This document shows positions 32,365 through 42,000 of a DNA stretch of 64,000 bases, in pieces. Both the position numbers and the translations under genes were made by a program. A model generated the notes under the pieces. It did not search any database and was not told where the DNA came from. It saw only the letters and a list, made by a program, of their open reading frames with translations. Every line of letters begins with the position of its first letter. The first letter of the stretch is position 1. Source of the stretch: Kappaphycus alvarezii (lineage: Eukaryota > Rhodophyta > Florideophyceae > Gigartinales > Solieriaceae); assembly GCA_002205965.3 (NCBI GenBank), contig NADL03000659.1, forward strand, positions 248,001 through 312,000. Direction: 5' to 3'.

Positions 32365-32815
32365 TTGGCACCCGACACTTCTCGGTGTGGTTCAAAGACT
32401 ATTGCCAAGCCCCGCTCTTCGGGCCAGGAACCCCTTGCCCAAGAGTCGGATGCCCAGAAACTGTGGACGTCCACGGCGACCACTTGATCCACTGCAGGTA
32501 CGGAACGCAACGGATAGTCCGCCACGATGACCAGGTCACCCTACTACGTAACGACCTGAGCCTAGGCGCAAGGCATCCCGCCGTCGAACCCCGGTCGCAT
32601 GGGGAACACAAAACAAGGCCTGACATCAGAGCAACGGGCGCCACCGGCGGCACCGATTATTTCGATGTGACCGTCGTGAACCCGCTGGCCCCCTCTCGTC
32701 TCAGAATGAGAACTTTTAACCCCCTTACCAGCTTGAACGCAGCCCACGCGGACAAGCTACGAAAATACCAGGGGTTCTTAGCCAGCTTACCTGGCAGGAC
32801 AGTCCCCCCGTAAGG
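32313..32815 (+). pseudogene. R2-type LINE C-terminus with zinc knuckle and REL endonuclease
   Basis: Plus-strand frame of 166 codons (no ATG). It starts with CPPTTGSKTAIGTRHFSVWF, the same segment found at the end of the minus-strand RT, then adds what that copy lacks. First comes a Cys/His cluster, CPRVGCPETVDVHGDHLIHC. Then comes RPDIRATGATGGTDYFDVTV, which fits the K/RPD-x(12-14)-D motif of the restriction-like endonuclease of R2-type LINEs. That endonuclease nicks target DNA to prime reverse transcription. The end (SLNAAHADKLRKYQGFLASL) follows the family pattern. The order RT, CCHC, REL places the element in the R2/REL lineage rather than the APE lineage. The frame is intact here. Confidence 0.75.
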
Positions 32816-33640
32816 AATCGTCACCGGTGCTTTACATTAACTGGGCCGACAGTTCCGCTAGGAGCTAACCAGATGTTCCACGTCAGTCACCTGCCAGTGG
32901 GGTGCGGATCAGAATAGTCATCGCAGTGGACGACAACATGGGCAGTAGTGAGGTGCTGGTAAATGCGGTGACGAATTCAATCTTCGGAAGTGTGGTATCG
33001 GCGAGCTAGCTCGTATCCGGAGGATAAATTCATCCAACATTTGGGTAGTCTCGGGAGCGGGTGCCCCCAAGGAGTCGCTGGCAATAGGGCGGGAATCAAA
33101 GCCAGATTCGCGGTCTGGGCAATCGGAGGGGGGCATCGGGCGACTTGAGAGCTTGCGTTTTAGGTTTCTGAGCTTTTTCCGGTGGGCGAGGCCGACGGCG
33201 CCACCGGGAGCCTGGTTGGCCTTGCTGCGGCGATGTAGCGGCGACACTGGAGAAGGTACTGAACGTACAGCACAGTGCAGTACTGTACTGTACAGTAGAG
33301 GAACGTTGATTAATACTGTATCGTCCCAAAGGGCTAGGATACCCCTGTCTCTGCGGGGCAGATCTGTGGCTCTGAAAAATCAATGATTTTCATTGTTTCC
33401 TTGATCCGAACATGTACATTTCCCGCGTTTTTTCTGGTGGAAACTGCCAAGACAGTGCATTCAGTACAGTATGTTTTTGGTTTTTTCAGGAGGCCAAATC
33501 CGCAGTGCAAGGCGCCGTTGGATGCAGAGCTCTCCGACTAAATTAGTCGGCGCTACCATCACTCCCACCCAGTCCGCCTGAGCAAAAATCGCAATCAAAT
33601 ATCGCGTCACCCCACCGACCCGCGCGCTCAACCTCCTCTT
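32816..33640. other. Spacer upstream of the Arp1-like gene
   Basis: A minus-strand frame at 32918-33247 is open but Pro/Arg-rich and not recognised. 33268-33300 holds 'agcacagtgcagtactgtac' followed by 'tgtacagtag', a GTACTGTAC patch. The 33310-33640 part should contain the promoter of the Arp1-like gene, but no defined promoter element is recognisable. Confidence 0.4.
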
Positions 33641-33650
33641 CCGACAAAAA

Positions 33651-35044
33651 ATGACGTCACTCTTCGACTTTAACCAACCGGTTGTCGTCGATCTAGGCTC
33701 CGGGCTCACCAAGGCCGGCTTTGCCGGCTCTGCCGAACCTACCGCGCTCATTGGCACACTAGTGGGCCGTCCGAAACACCCGCAAGTCATGCCCCTTTCC
33801 ACCCCCACCAATCCACCTTCCTCGTCTATTGCCGCTGTATCCTCTACAACCGCCTTGTCATCGTCCCCAAATTCTTCGCGCTCCAAGTATCTCTCCGAGA
33901 ATGTCGCGGACGGTAACCGTCGTGCTGTCGTCGTGGGTGATGCGTTGCGCTCTTTATCTGGCGTCATCCGCTTATCAAGTCCTATGGAAAGGGGTAGTGT
34001 AGTGAACTGGCCGGATGTTGAAGAGGTGTGGAAACATGTGTTGTATGATTTGTTGAAGGTCGGACATGGCGAACATCCTATGTTGGTCACTGAGAATGCT
34101 TGGAATGCGAGGAAAAATCGCGAGCGTTTGGCGGAGTTTTTTTTGAAACTGTGCAGACACCTTATTTGTATGTTGCCGTGCCGGCGATCCTGGCATTGTA
34201 TGCGACAGGGAGAACGACGGGTATGGTCTTGGATGTGGGTGATACAGTGGCTAGTATGGTCCCTGTTGTGGAGGGGCATTGCGATAGCCATGCTATACGT
34301 CGTTTGGAATTAGGTGGGAGGGATGTTACTGAGAGGTTGGTGATGCTCATGAGGAAAGAGGGTCATGGCCTGTTTGGCAGCTCGTCTGAGAAGCAGGTGG
34401 TTAGGAGGGTCAAAGAGCGTTTGGGCTATGTTGCGCTCAACCCGAGGGAAGAGGAACATCGGTACGCGACGGACGACGTTTGTGGAGAGAAATTTGAGTT
34501 GCCAGATGGAGAGGTGGTTACCGTGGGGGCGGAGAGATTTCGTGCGCCGGAGATATTGTTCAGACCAGAGCTGGTGGCCAGAGAGTTTGGGGGCGTTCAA
34601 TGGGGTGTCAAGGAGGCCATAGATGCGGGAGATATAGAGCTACGGAAAAGGCTGTACGGCTCGATTTTGTTGGCGGTAAGCAGTGGCGCACACTTTCCGC
34701 GGCTGACGCATCTCGAATATGCACAAATTAGAATGCTGACCCTCTATGCGTGGCGAAAAATACAATACGTGTTTACTCTTGTTGTGTTGTGAACGAATCG
34801 GAAATCATTGTAGGGCGGGACAACCAAGTTGCGGGGCTTTGGACAACGGCTTCTGGAAGAGCTTCGTACGACTGCGCCGCGTGACTCCAAGGTGCGGATC
34901 CACGCACCTCCCGACCGTTTGCAGAGCGCGTATACAGGGGGTTCGATTCTGGCGTCGCTGTCGACGACTTTCCGATCCATGGCGGTTACAAAAAGTGAGT
35001 ATTTTGATCATGGTGCATCTATTCTACATACCAAGACACTATAA
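33651..35044 (+). CDS. Actin-related protein 1 (centractin)-like protein
   Basis: Actin-fold ATP-binding protein. Arp1 is known to build the short filament of dynactin, the dynein cofactor. The start is the ATG of MTSLFDFNQPVVVDLGSG. Phosphate loop 1 is DLGSGLTKAGFAG (residues 14-26) and loop 2 is VLDVGDTVASMVPV. Arp1-like blocks include NQPVVVD, VGRPKH, RKEGHGLFGSSSEKQVV, VALNPREEE, FRAPEILFRPELV, APRDSKVRI and TGGSILASLS, ending HGASILHTKTL. It has about 418 residues against about 376 for Arp1. The excess is mainly a Ser/Thr/Pro-rich insert at about residues 47-80. An intron lies at 34676-34813. A T8 run at 34137-34144 breaks the frame, and one extra T would give the conserved F-F-E-T register. 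It could be another divergent Arp, but the Arp1 match is clear. Confidence 0.85.
34676..34813 (+). other. Intron of the Arp1-like gene
   Basis: 138 bp from GTAAGC to TTGTAG. Joining the flanks in frame turns ...SILLA directly into GGTTKLRGFGQRLL, which restores the conserved L-x-G-G-x-x-x-x-x-G-F-G block of actins. Read through, the upstream frame gives a non-actin tail and stops at 34792, so splicing is required. It is phase 0. Confidence 0.88.
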
Positions 35045-35231
35045 GCTTTTCTGCGGCCGGTGATTCTACAGCCACCCTCCCAACACACACCAGCGTGCAA
35101 TGCAGTGCAACCTCGCTCGAGCCAGCTCGCGCGCAGCATACGCGAGCAGAGTGACGAAATACAAGCCCACACAACCCGACATGACAAAACTGTTTGAGAC
35201 GAAGTAATAATGATCAAGCAAGCAAGCGAGG

Positions 35232-35906
35232 TTAAGCCTGGGTGATGACAAAGTCGGTAATCTCGCTGGCATGTTGAATAACCTTGACTGCACCCTCATC
35301 GCGCAACTCTGCAGCCGGACGACAGCCCCACGGGACACCCACGGGAACCATGCCCGCAGCGACAGCGGTCTTGATATCATACGGTGTATCACCCACAAAG
35401 ACGACATCCCGGGGTTGAATACCCGGCATGTAACGCTCCACTAGCCGAATCGCGGCGGTGGGATCCGGCTTTAACGGGGTATCATCTCTAGCACCGGCGA
35501 CATACTTCCACTCAATATCTGGAAACACCTTGTTGACAATAGCCCTGACCAAATGCTCAGTCTTATTCGACAGGACCGCAAGTTGAATACCAGTAGCTTG
35601 TAATTCGCGCAACATTTGATGCATACCTGGGAATGCTTGGACGTGTGCATGAGCGTTGGGTCCGTTATCGTATTGGATTTTGAGACGGACGCCCTTGTCG
35701 ATGAGATGGGATTCTGGTTGACGGTTGAGTGCTGCGTGAAGGGTGTTTGTGATGAGGCGGGTGTTGCCGCCACCGGCGAGGTGGTTGTATTGGGTGCGGG
35801 TGAAGGTGCGGAGGCCGAGGGTTGTCATGGCGTAGTTGCAGGCGGCTGTTATGTCGCCCATGGAGTCGACGAGGGTGCCGTCGAGGTCGAAGATGGCGGC
35901 TTTCAT
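35232..35906 (-). CDS. HAD phosphatase, phosphoglycolate phosphatase type
   Basis: A 224-residue HAD-superfamily hydrolase with no intron. Motif I is FDLDGTLVDS (Asp7 nucleophile, Asp9 general acid/base). Motif II is VLSNKTEH (Ser113). Motif III is Lys146 in LKPDPTAA. Motif IV is VFVGDTPYDIKTAVAAGM (Asp173, Asp177). The helical cap between residues 15 and 90 is the C1 type. The length matches Gph/PGP-type enzymes (about 220-230), which hydrolyse 2-phosphoglycolate from Rubisco oxygenation or DNA repair. Substrate cannot be fixed from sequence. The ATG before KAAIFDLDG is preferred because upstream codons, though open, are low-complexity. Its stop lies 187 bp from that of the converging Arp1-like gene. 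Confidence 0.9.
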   Translation of the reverse strand: MKAAIFDLDGTLVDSMGDITAACNYAMTTLGLRTFTRTQYNHLAGGGNTRLITNTLHAALNRQPESHLIDKGVRLKIQYDNGPNAHAHVQAFPGMHQMLRELQATGIQLAVLSNKTEHLVRAIVNKVFPDIEWKYVAGARDDTPLKPDPTAAIRLVERYMPGIQPRDVVFVGDTPYDIKTAVAAGMVPVGVPWGCRPAAELRDEGAVKVIQHASEITDFVITQA

Positions 35907-36443
35907 TGTGGACTTGGGGGTTGGGGTTGGTGAGATTGACGAGGTTGGGGGAGTTTCGAGAGAGGGTGGATGAGAGGTTAAATATGGGCCGGGACGTGGG
36001 TGGGGGTGTTGTTTAAATGGAGGGTGTGGGTTGATGGGTTGGGGGGGGTAATGAGAGAATGGGGTGGTGGAGGGAGATGGTCTCGAGAATTGCTGGTTGG
36101 GAGGTGGGAGGCGATGGATGGGAGGTGAGGGGGGGAGGGGAGGAGGGCGATGGGAAAATATGGTTCTTTTTGAGGCGGGAAATGAGCAAAGGCGGCGGAA
36201 ATTGATGGATTGATTTTGAGAGATTCGGCAGAAATGTTTGGAGTTTTGGTTGAATGAATGAATGTACAGTACAGTACGATAATAGTATGATACTGGGTAG
36301 TGTTTTTGATAGGGAGAAAGGAATGGCTGGAGGCGGGTTTTTTTTTGTGGTGAATAAAAACAAAAGGAAATAGTAGAAAACAAAATATCTACCAGTCTGT
36401 TGTAAAAAACTGTTGAAATCAAAAGCGCACATGATTCGCGCAA
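35907..36443 (-). other. Pyrimidine-rich open leader of the HAD gene
   Basis: On the gene strand this upstream stretch stays in frame with the phosphatase for 179 codons back to an alternative start at 36443. The encoded sequence is dominated by Pro, Ser, Thr and His (for example PPPLPPSPPIHRLPPP). That looks like a C/T-rich untranslated leader or promoter rather than an organelle-targeting peptide. A targeting extension beginning at an internal Met cannot be excluded. 36267-36277 carries a GTACAGTAC word. Confidence 0.45.
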
Positions 36444-36841
36444 CGCATACGCCGTGATTAGTGGACAAATCGTACCGGCCCACTGGTCGAGCCCATCGAT
36501 TCCGCAAATGTGTCACGGCGCTCGACCTAAATCCAAACATCCAATAAAAATGCATCATTCTTATTTGCATCGGATTTTTGTGCTTTCCTTTTTCTGATTT
36601 TGTGCAACAATTTCACCCCACATTTTGTCTCGAGTCGCCTTGAATTCACTGCTTTCCTACCGTAGGATACACCAACATACCCCAGTGTACGAGTCAGTGC
36701 CCAATCGTGTACCGTGCCTTGCCGTTGTCACCGCCACCCCTCATCCATGCCCATGTCCCCCCTCCCCTCCCCTCGCTATCATGTGATCTCGCTCCATCCA
36801 ACCCTCATCCCTATAGGACACCGGTGCACTTTTCGCGCCAT

Positions 36842-37570
36842 GATTGGAGAGCAAACCCACTCCAAAAAAACAGTCTCGTACCCCAATTTCAACATGCCCA
36901 CAACCGCCTCGGATGCATATTTCCAGGACAATGCACAACCAAAGTCGGGCCGATGGGTCCGTATCAACCTTGAGATCTGGCTGGTGAGTCGAGGGGTATG
37001 AAAAATATACCAAACAAAGAGGCTGTGCTTTGTTTCTGTGTTGGTTTACGAGCGCGTTGGGAGGCGGAGGGGGGGGGCGCGTCGCATGATGTCCGAATGG
37101 AAAACAGGGTGGACTGGACGGCTGTATGGAGTACGGCAAATGCGTAGTGGGGGATTCACGGGGTGGCTTTTGACGGGTTGCAAATGGGTTGATCGCTTGG
37201 CTGCGTTTGTTTGTTGGGGGCTGTTGTTTTGTTGGGAGGTTTGGGCTGGATGCCGAAATTCGGTATGAGCGGTTGCTGTGTTTTGGTCGTGTGGTGTGTC
37301 TTCATAGATGATGTGTGTATTGATGTGTTGCATAGGCTAGACGCTCTTGGTTATCATAACCGGTTCAATTTGGGGAGTGTGGCGGCATGTGAGGAAAATT
37401 CGTTGCGATTTGTCGGACCGCTTTACCTACGGGGGTGCAAACAATGTGGGTTGGAACTTGGAACGGAGTGTGTGCATTGGGTCATGTGTGAATCTGTGCG
37501 GGTGGGATCGAGAGGGCAGATGCATGTGAGACTTTTTGTGTTGAGTGGGAAAGGAGAGGTGAGGTGAGGT
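36842..37570 (+). CDS. Possible small split gene, unresolved
   Basis: The plus-strand ATG at 36842 opens MIGEQTHSKKTVSYPNFN, then KSGRWVRINLEIWL, immediately followed by a consensus donor GTGAGT at about 36982. Further right, 37334-37567 is open (LDALGYHNRFNLGSVAACEE, FVGPLYLRGCKQCGLELG, with two C-x-x-C-like pairs). No acceptor that joins the two in a clean frame was found. The sequence is not recognised. The neighbouring HAD and Arp1 genes suggest a gene island here, so a real short gene is plausible but unproven. Confidence 0.22.
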
Positions 37571-37789
37571 TATTGGCGCATGGTTTGGTTGATGCGGCAT
37601 GAAATTCGGAATGGCGGGGAAATGAAGGGGAAAGGATGCGTCTTGGAGGGTGCGGTGGGATTGGGTTTGTTTGGCGAGTGGATAATCAAGTGGTGGAATA
37701 TCACTCGTAGGTGACGTGAAGGTTGGACTACCGTAGTTTTGCATACCGTAGACGTTTTTGTATGTAGCATTGCATCGCAGGAGAAACGG

Positions 37790-37950
37790 TGAATCATAAC
37801 TTTACAGTACCTCTTACGCTTTACAGTATATTGTATCAAAATTTGGTTACTGTACAGTGTAGCATCACAGTTGATATGATAAAGAAAAGTTTATGTTCTC
37901 AACGAAACATGTACAGTACAGTACTGTACTGTACTGTACAGTAGTACATG
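37790..37950. repeat. GTACTGTAC palindrome cluster
   Basis: 'acagta' words at 37805, 37823 and 37850 lead into 37911-37950, an almost unbroken chain of GTACAGTAC/GTACTGTAC units bounded by 'catgtac' and 'gtacatg'. The chain is nearly self-complementary and would fold into a hairpin. Confidence 0.7.
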
Positions 37951-39000
37951 CCGTGTGTTCAATTTCCTTTAAAACGGACAACATTGATTCAGTCCATCGG
38001 ACCTACTCGCTCGCTAAACAGAGGCCCTCGCTTGGACCCCGGTCTCACTTGTGTCCGCTGGTCCTCTGTGACTGTGGTCACAAGTTTTGCCGCCCTCAAC
38101 ACATCTTGCAATCGCCCAATTGCGACGCCCTTCTCCTTAATTTCAACTGTTCATTACAATCCTTGCGCAGTTTGTCCCCCTTCCCGCAATCAAGTCACCC
38201 ACTTCCTAAACCTCACGCCTTTTACAAAACCTACAAACCCTGCCTACCCTGCACACATGCCTCAGAACATCCATGCACCCATTCACACTTGAAATGACAA
38301 ATGAGTAAAATGTTCTCAGCTGCTCACTACATCACCACCATGTTCGCCCCACAGCATCTTCACCATGCACTTTTGAAAAAAAGACGCGTGCAAACAGTAT
38401 TCCACCGTACTCAAACCCACAACAGTCCTTGTTCAACCACCAATTCATTCCTCTTCTTCGGCAACAAATAAACCTATCCCGCCACGCACCCTACCCTGTT
38501 AGCCCGACCCTTCTGACCAACAAAACTCATTAAAAACTTTATTCAACCCACCAAATCCATCCCATTCTACCGTCTGTCACGCCCTCCCCAACACCAATCC
38601 CACCTTCCCCACACCACCCCATCACGCCACCACGCCACCACGCCACCACCACTTTTGCGGTCCCGCACCACATATCATGTACTAAACCCACATCCCATCA
38701 TCTACAAACAAACACCTCTTCCCCCATCCGCACTCCTACCGCACCCAGTACGGAACCATCACATCATCCACAAACACCAACTCCACCCATCCAATCCCCT
38801 TCCCACTTTCTCCATCCCGTCACCTCGCCCCAAAACCCCACTCCCCATCTCCACCACACACGCCCCACATTTCCCCCTACAACACCGCCCTCGTCACCCA
38901 ATGACTCTCACCACTCTTACCAATCGCAGAGCACAGCCTCGTGAAATCAGCCCTTTTTTTCACTCGCTATCTAGATCTGTAATGCATGCGCCCAATCGGC
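37951..39000. other. C-rich stretch, apparently non-coding
   Basis: Strong C over G bias on the plus strand, with (caccacgc)n-like microsatellite at about 38622-38652. Several open frames exist (for example 37893-38297 and 38655-39011), but all are Pro/His/Ser/Thr-rich, as expected from base composition, and none is recognised. It could be an untranslated region or promoter region of an unseen gene. Confidence 0.45.
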
Positions 39001-42000
39001 GCTTGAAATGATGACTGCTCCTGGCCACAGCATCTGCTATCTATTCAAAGTTTCTCGACGAAGAGAATCGTCGCCTGTAGTGCCGGTCTCGACCGCTGGG
39101 GGCATGTCGCAAATAATGTTTCATGCAGTCATGCTACGGGGCTTGGGAGTTTGTTGGGTAATGTACCATTTTCTGTTTGCATTGATTCGCATATTTCAAA
39201 GAATTATGTCAGCAACGACTAAGAACACTGTACTGAGAGAAAAGTGAGCAAGTACCTCGTTAACCGAGCGTGTTGTCACCATTTATACTATGAAGCACCA
39301 ACACGCATCACACGCCGTATGTGAACGTCGCTTTGAAAGCTAGAGTCGCTCGCGGGATGCGTGAACATTGCAGTGATCGCCCCGTCTACAGTGGGGCTGT
39401 GCCAGCGACACTACCACTAGGGCAGCATGCTGCTACAATGTAGAAACCGTTTTTGAGTGGTTGTTAAACCCTGATATTATAGGCGGTAGGTTTCTCAAGA
39501 ACGGTCTGGGACTTGAGGGAAAGGACTAACTAGGATTTCAGTGGTGCCAAAGTCGCGACCTAGAATGAACAGGCGGGGTCCAAGGAAAAGTTGCAAGCCC
39601 GTACCAATGAAGCACTTTGCGACTTTGTTTGTGGGACTAGTGAAAGGTGATCATACCAGACCCTTGTTTGCGCGTCCGTGCGTGGCCGCCGTGTGAGTGC
39701 ATGGGGAATTGGTAGGGATCACAACTCTGTGCACGTATAGGCTCTTTATAGAAAGGAAGGTGTAGGAGGTGCTTCAAAATTGGCTTCAGGCGCGGTGTAC
39801 AATCTTTAGTGTCAGCGAGAGGATGTGAACCTATATCGGCCGCTGCCGTTTCACTCAAGTCGTCTTTCCGGGTACGACGTGCAGCCCATCTGTCGGTTTC
39901 GCTAATAGACGACCGCCGCAGGGCCGTTGACCTCCTGTGAGACTTTTGGTGTCGGGTGTCTGGCACGGGCGTTTAGTTGGAACCCTCACAATCATCGGTA
40001 ACTGTTTCGTGGGTTGTTTGAGTGTAGCGCTTGGGCCGCAGAGGGAGAGACTTTCAACGAGGATCTTGGACAGCGAGTGGGCACAGCGGTATCGCCCGAT
40101 TGACACTAGCACTTTGAGATGTTCTAAGCGACCGTGGCGCAGTCTATGAGGCTTGCAAGGAAAATACTACTGGCAAAAAGATTGACTGCAGGGAATCCGT
40201 TTACCCTCGGTTTGGTCAATACGTTGTTCGTTGTTCATTCGATTTACCGAGGGGCGCGGGTGACACCGTAAAGTAGGGGTACCCATTTTGTTGCAGCATG
40301 TTGAATACTCTCGGTACAGACATGATAGGATAGCTGGCACCATACGCAATGCATGCTTCAGCATACACACAGATGTTGTAATACTGTGGTTATTACTGAG
40401 ACATTCGGAGTAGTCTGTGCGTTCCGTGGTGAAGTCTGCAGTTCTGAAAACGATCAAAACGTTGCTATATGAAACAATATACGCCGTGATATTCCATGAA
40501 TCGCATATCCCCAGAAAGCGGTTGTGAAGTAACGCATTCTCCTTTCTCATGGCGCGCTTTCCCTCGAGACCTCACAAGGCGCCGGAACTTTTTGTGAAGA
40601 ATTCGTTGTATTATCTGATATTTGCAAAATCTCTACACACTAAAAGTCAGTATAAGAAAAACCAGGTGCTCCATAGCATGCTTCCACTTGCTTCGACGAA
40701 CGCGACTGAAACCATTCGTCGCTCATCCGGAAGGAATAATAAATCCGAGCGGAAAACGTTTCACCTGGTGTTTCTTAGTCACATCTCATTTGACCTGTGC
40801 GTCTCCGGCTCTTAGGGAACTGATTTCTTGTCGAGTCTCAGCAGCAGTAAAAACATAAGCGTTTGCCTGTCAAGAATAATCTGCAATGCAATTATGCGCC
40901 TACATGGATCTACTGCAAAGACTTCCGCAACATAACTACAGTTAACGGTCAAGCATTCCTTCCCGTTAGCTTCCATGTTAACATATGAAGCCACGTGCAG
41001 TACTTCTTCCATGGGCAAAAAATTTAATGATATATGCCCTGCACAGGTCATAACAAATATCCCTTTTTTTCCTTACGAGGCAGTCCTGCATCGATAAAAT
41101 GCAAGAACGCAGCGTTCGTTTTGAGCTATAGTACCGTAGAGAAAAACGTCTTACTACTCAATCATGCGCGGATCATTATCCTAAACTTCATCAAGGATGA
41201 CCTCGCAAACAACCTCGTTATCGCTCTGGATATTGGTCTCAGTTTGGGTCCCGCCAAAGTGCCCTCTACTGGGCATGCAAAGGATATGGCAACCTGACCA
41301 GCTAACTAATTGCCCTGGTATTGTATCCGGAAAGGGCTGCTAGCTACCTCAACGTCACTAAGATGCTTTTCTCCCAAGAGCATTGGGAACAGACTCAAGA
41401 CTGGATCCTGAAAGAAGACCTAGAATTATTTTGATGTATGGCCGCATTTTCACAATCCCATTCTGCAACAATGCGCTTTGGCTCTTGATCCCTGCGAAAG
41501 TCACAGCAATTGACTTCATCGCGAACCTAACCAATTTTGACCAGCTTCTTGGCTCCTACTTTTTGCACCCCGACGTGTTCTCCCCAATCAAGGAAGTGAC
41601 AGGATCTGTAGCTAGCCGAGCCTTGGACAAAAAAAGCCCGATTTGGTTCTTTAATATTTGAAAGGTGCAGGTCGGCTATCCACCAGTGTATGTTAAACGT
41701 GTTGGACAAATACTCTAGGGGAAAAGGAGTGGGTGTGTGACTCTTAGAAGGTATATTCGATCAATCCTAAAATTATCTGTAGATGAAAATGGAAAAACTA
41801 CAGTGCTGTATATATTTCTGGTGCGCGACTTTAGAAAGGGGTATTAGTGGTTTATTGTAATGTATGGAAAATGTGGTCGGATGAATCCACGACGCTCGAA
41901 GTGCTTTCAGAAGTGCAGTACTAGATCGTTTTTCAACCTTTTACATAAGCCATAGCTTTCAACTTTTGTCACTGTTTTTTTCAATATTTTCGAAAAAAGA

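Noticed and set aside
33461..34291. 276-codon minus-strand open frame across the Arp1-like gene
   Set aside because: It is antisense to a clearly recognisable actin-related coding exon; openness follows from codon use on the other strand.
35616..35933. 105-codon plus-strand frame
   Set aside because: Antisense to the HAD phosphatase N-terminal half.
37340..37385. Possible tRNA T-arm ('ggttcaatt') near a palindromic 'ggttatcataacc'
   Set aside because: No matching acceptor, D-arm or anticodon stem could be folded around it.
38655..39011. 118-codon plus-strand frame in the C-rich stretch
   Set aside because: Pro/His/Thr-rich product expected from base composition; no ATG context, domain or conservation evidence.
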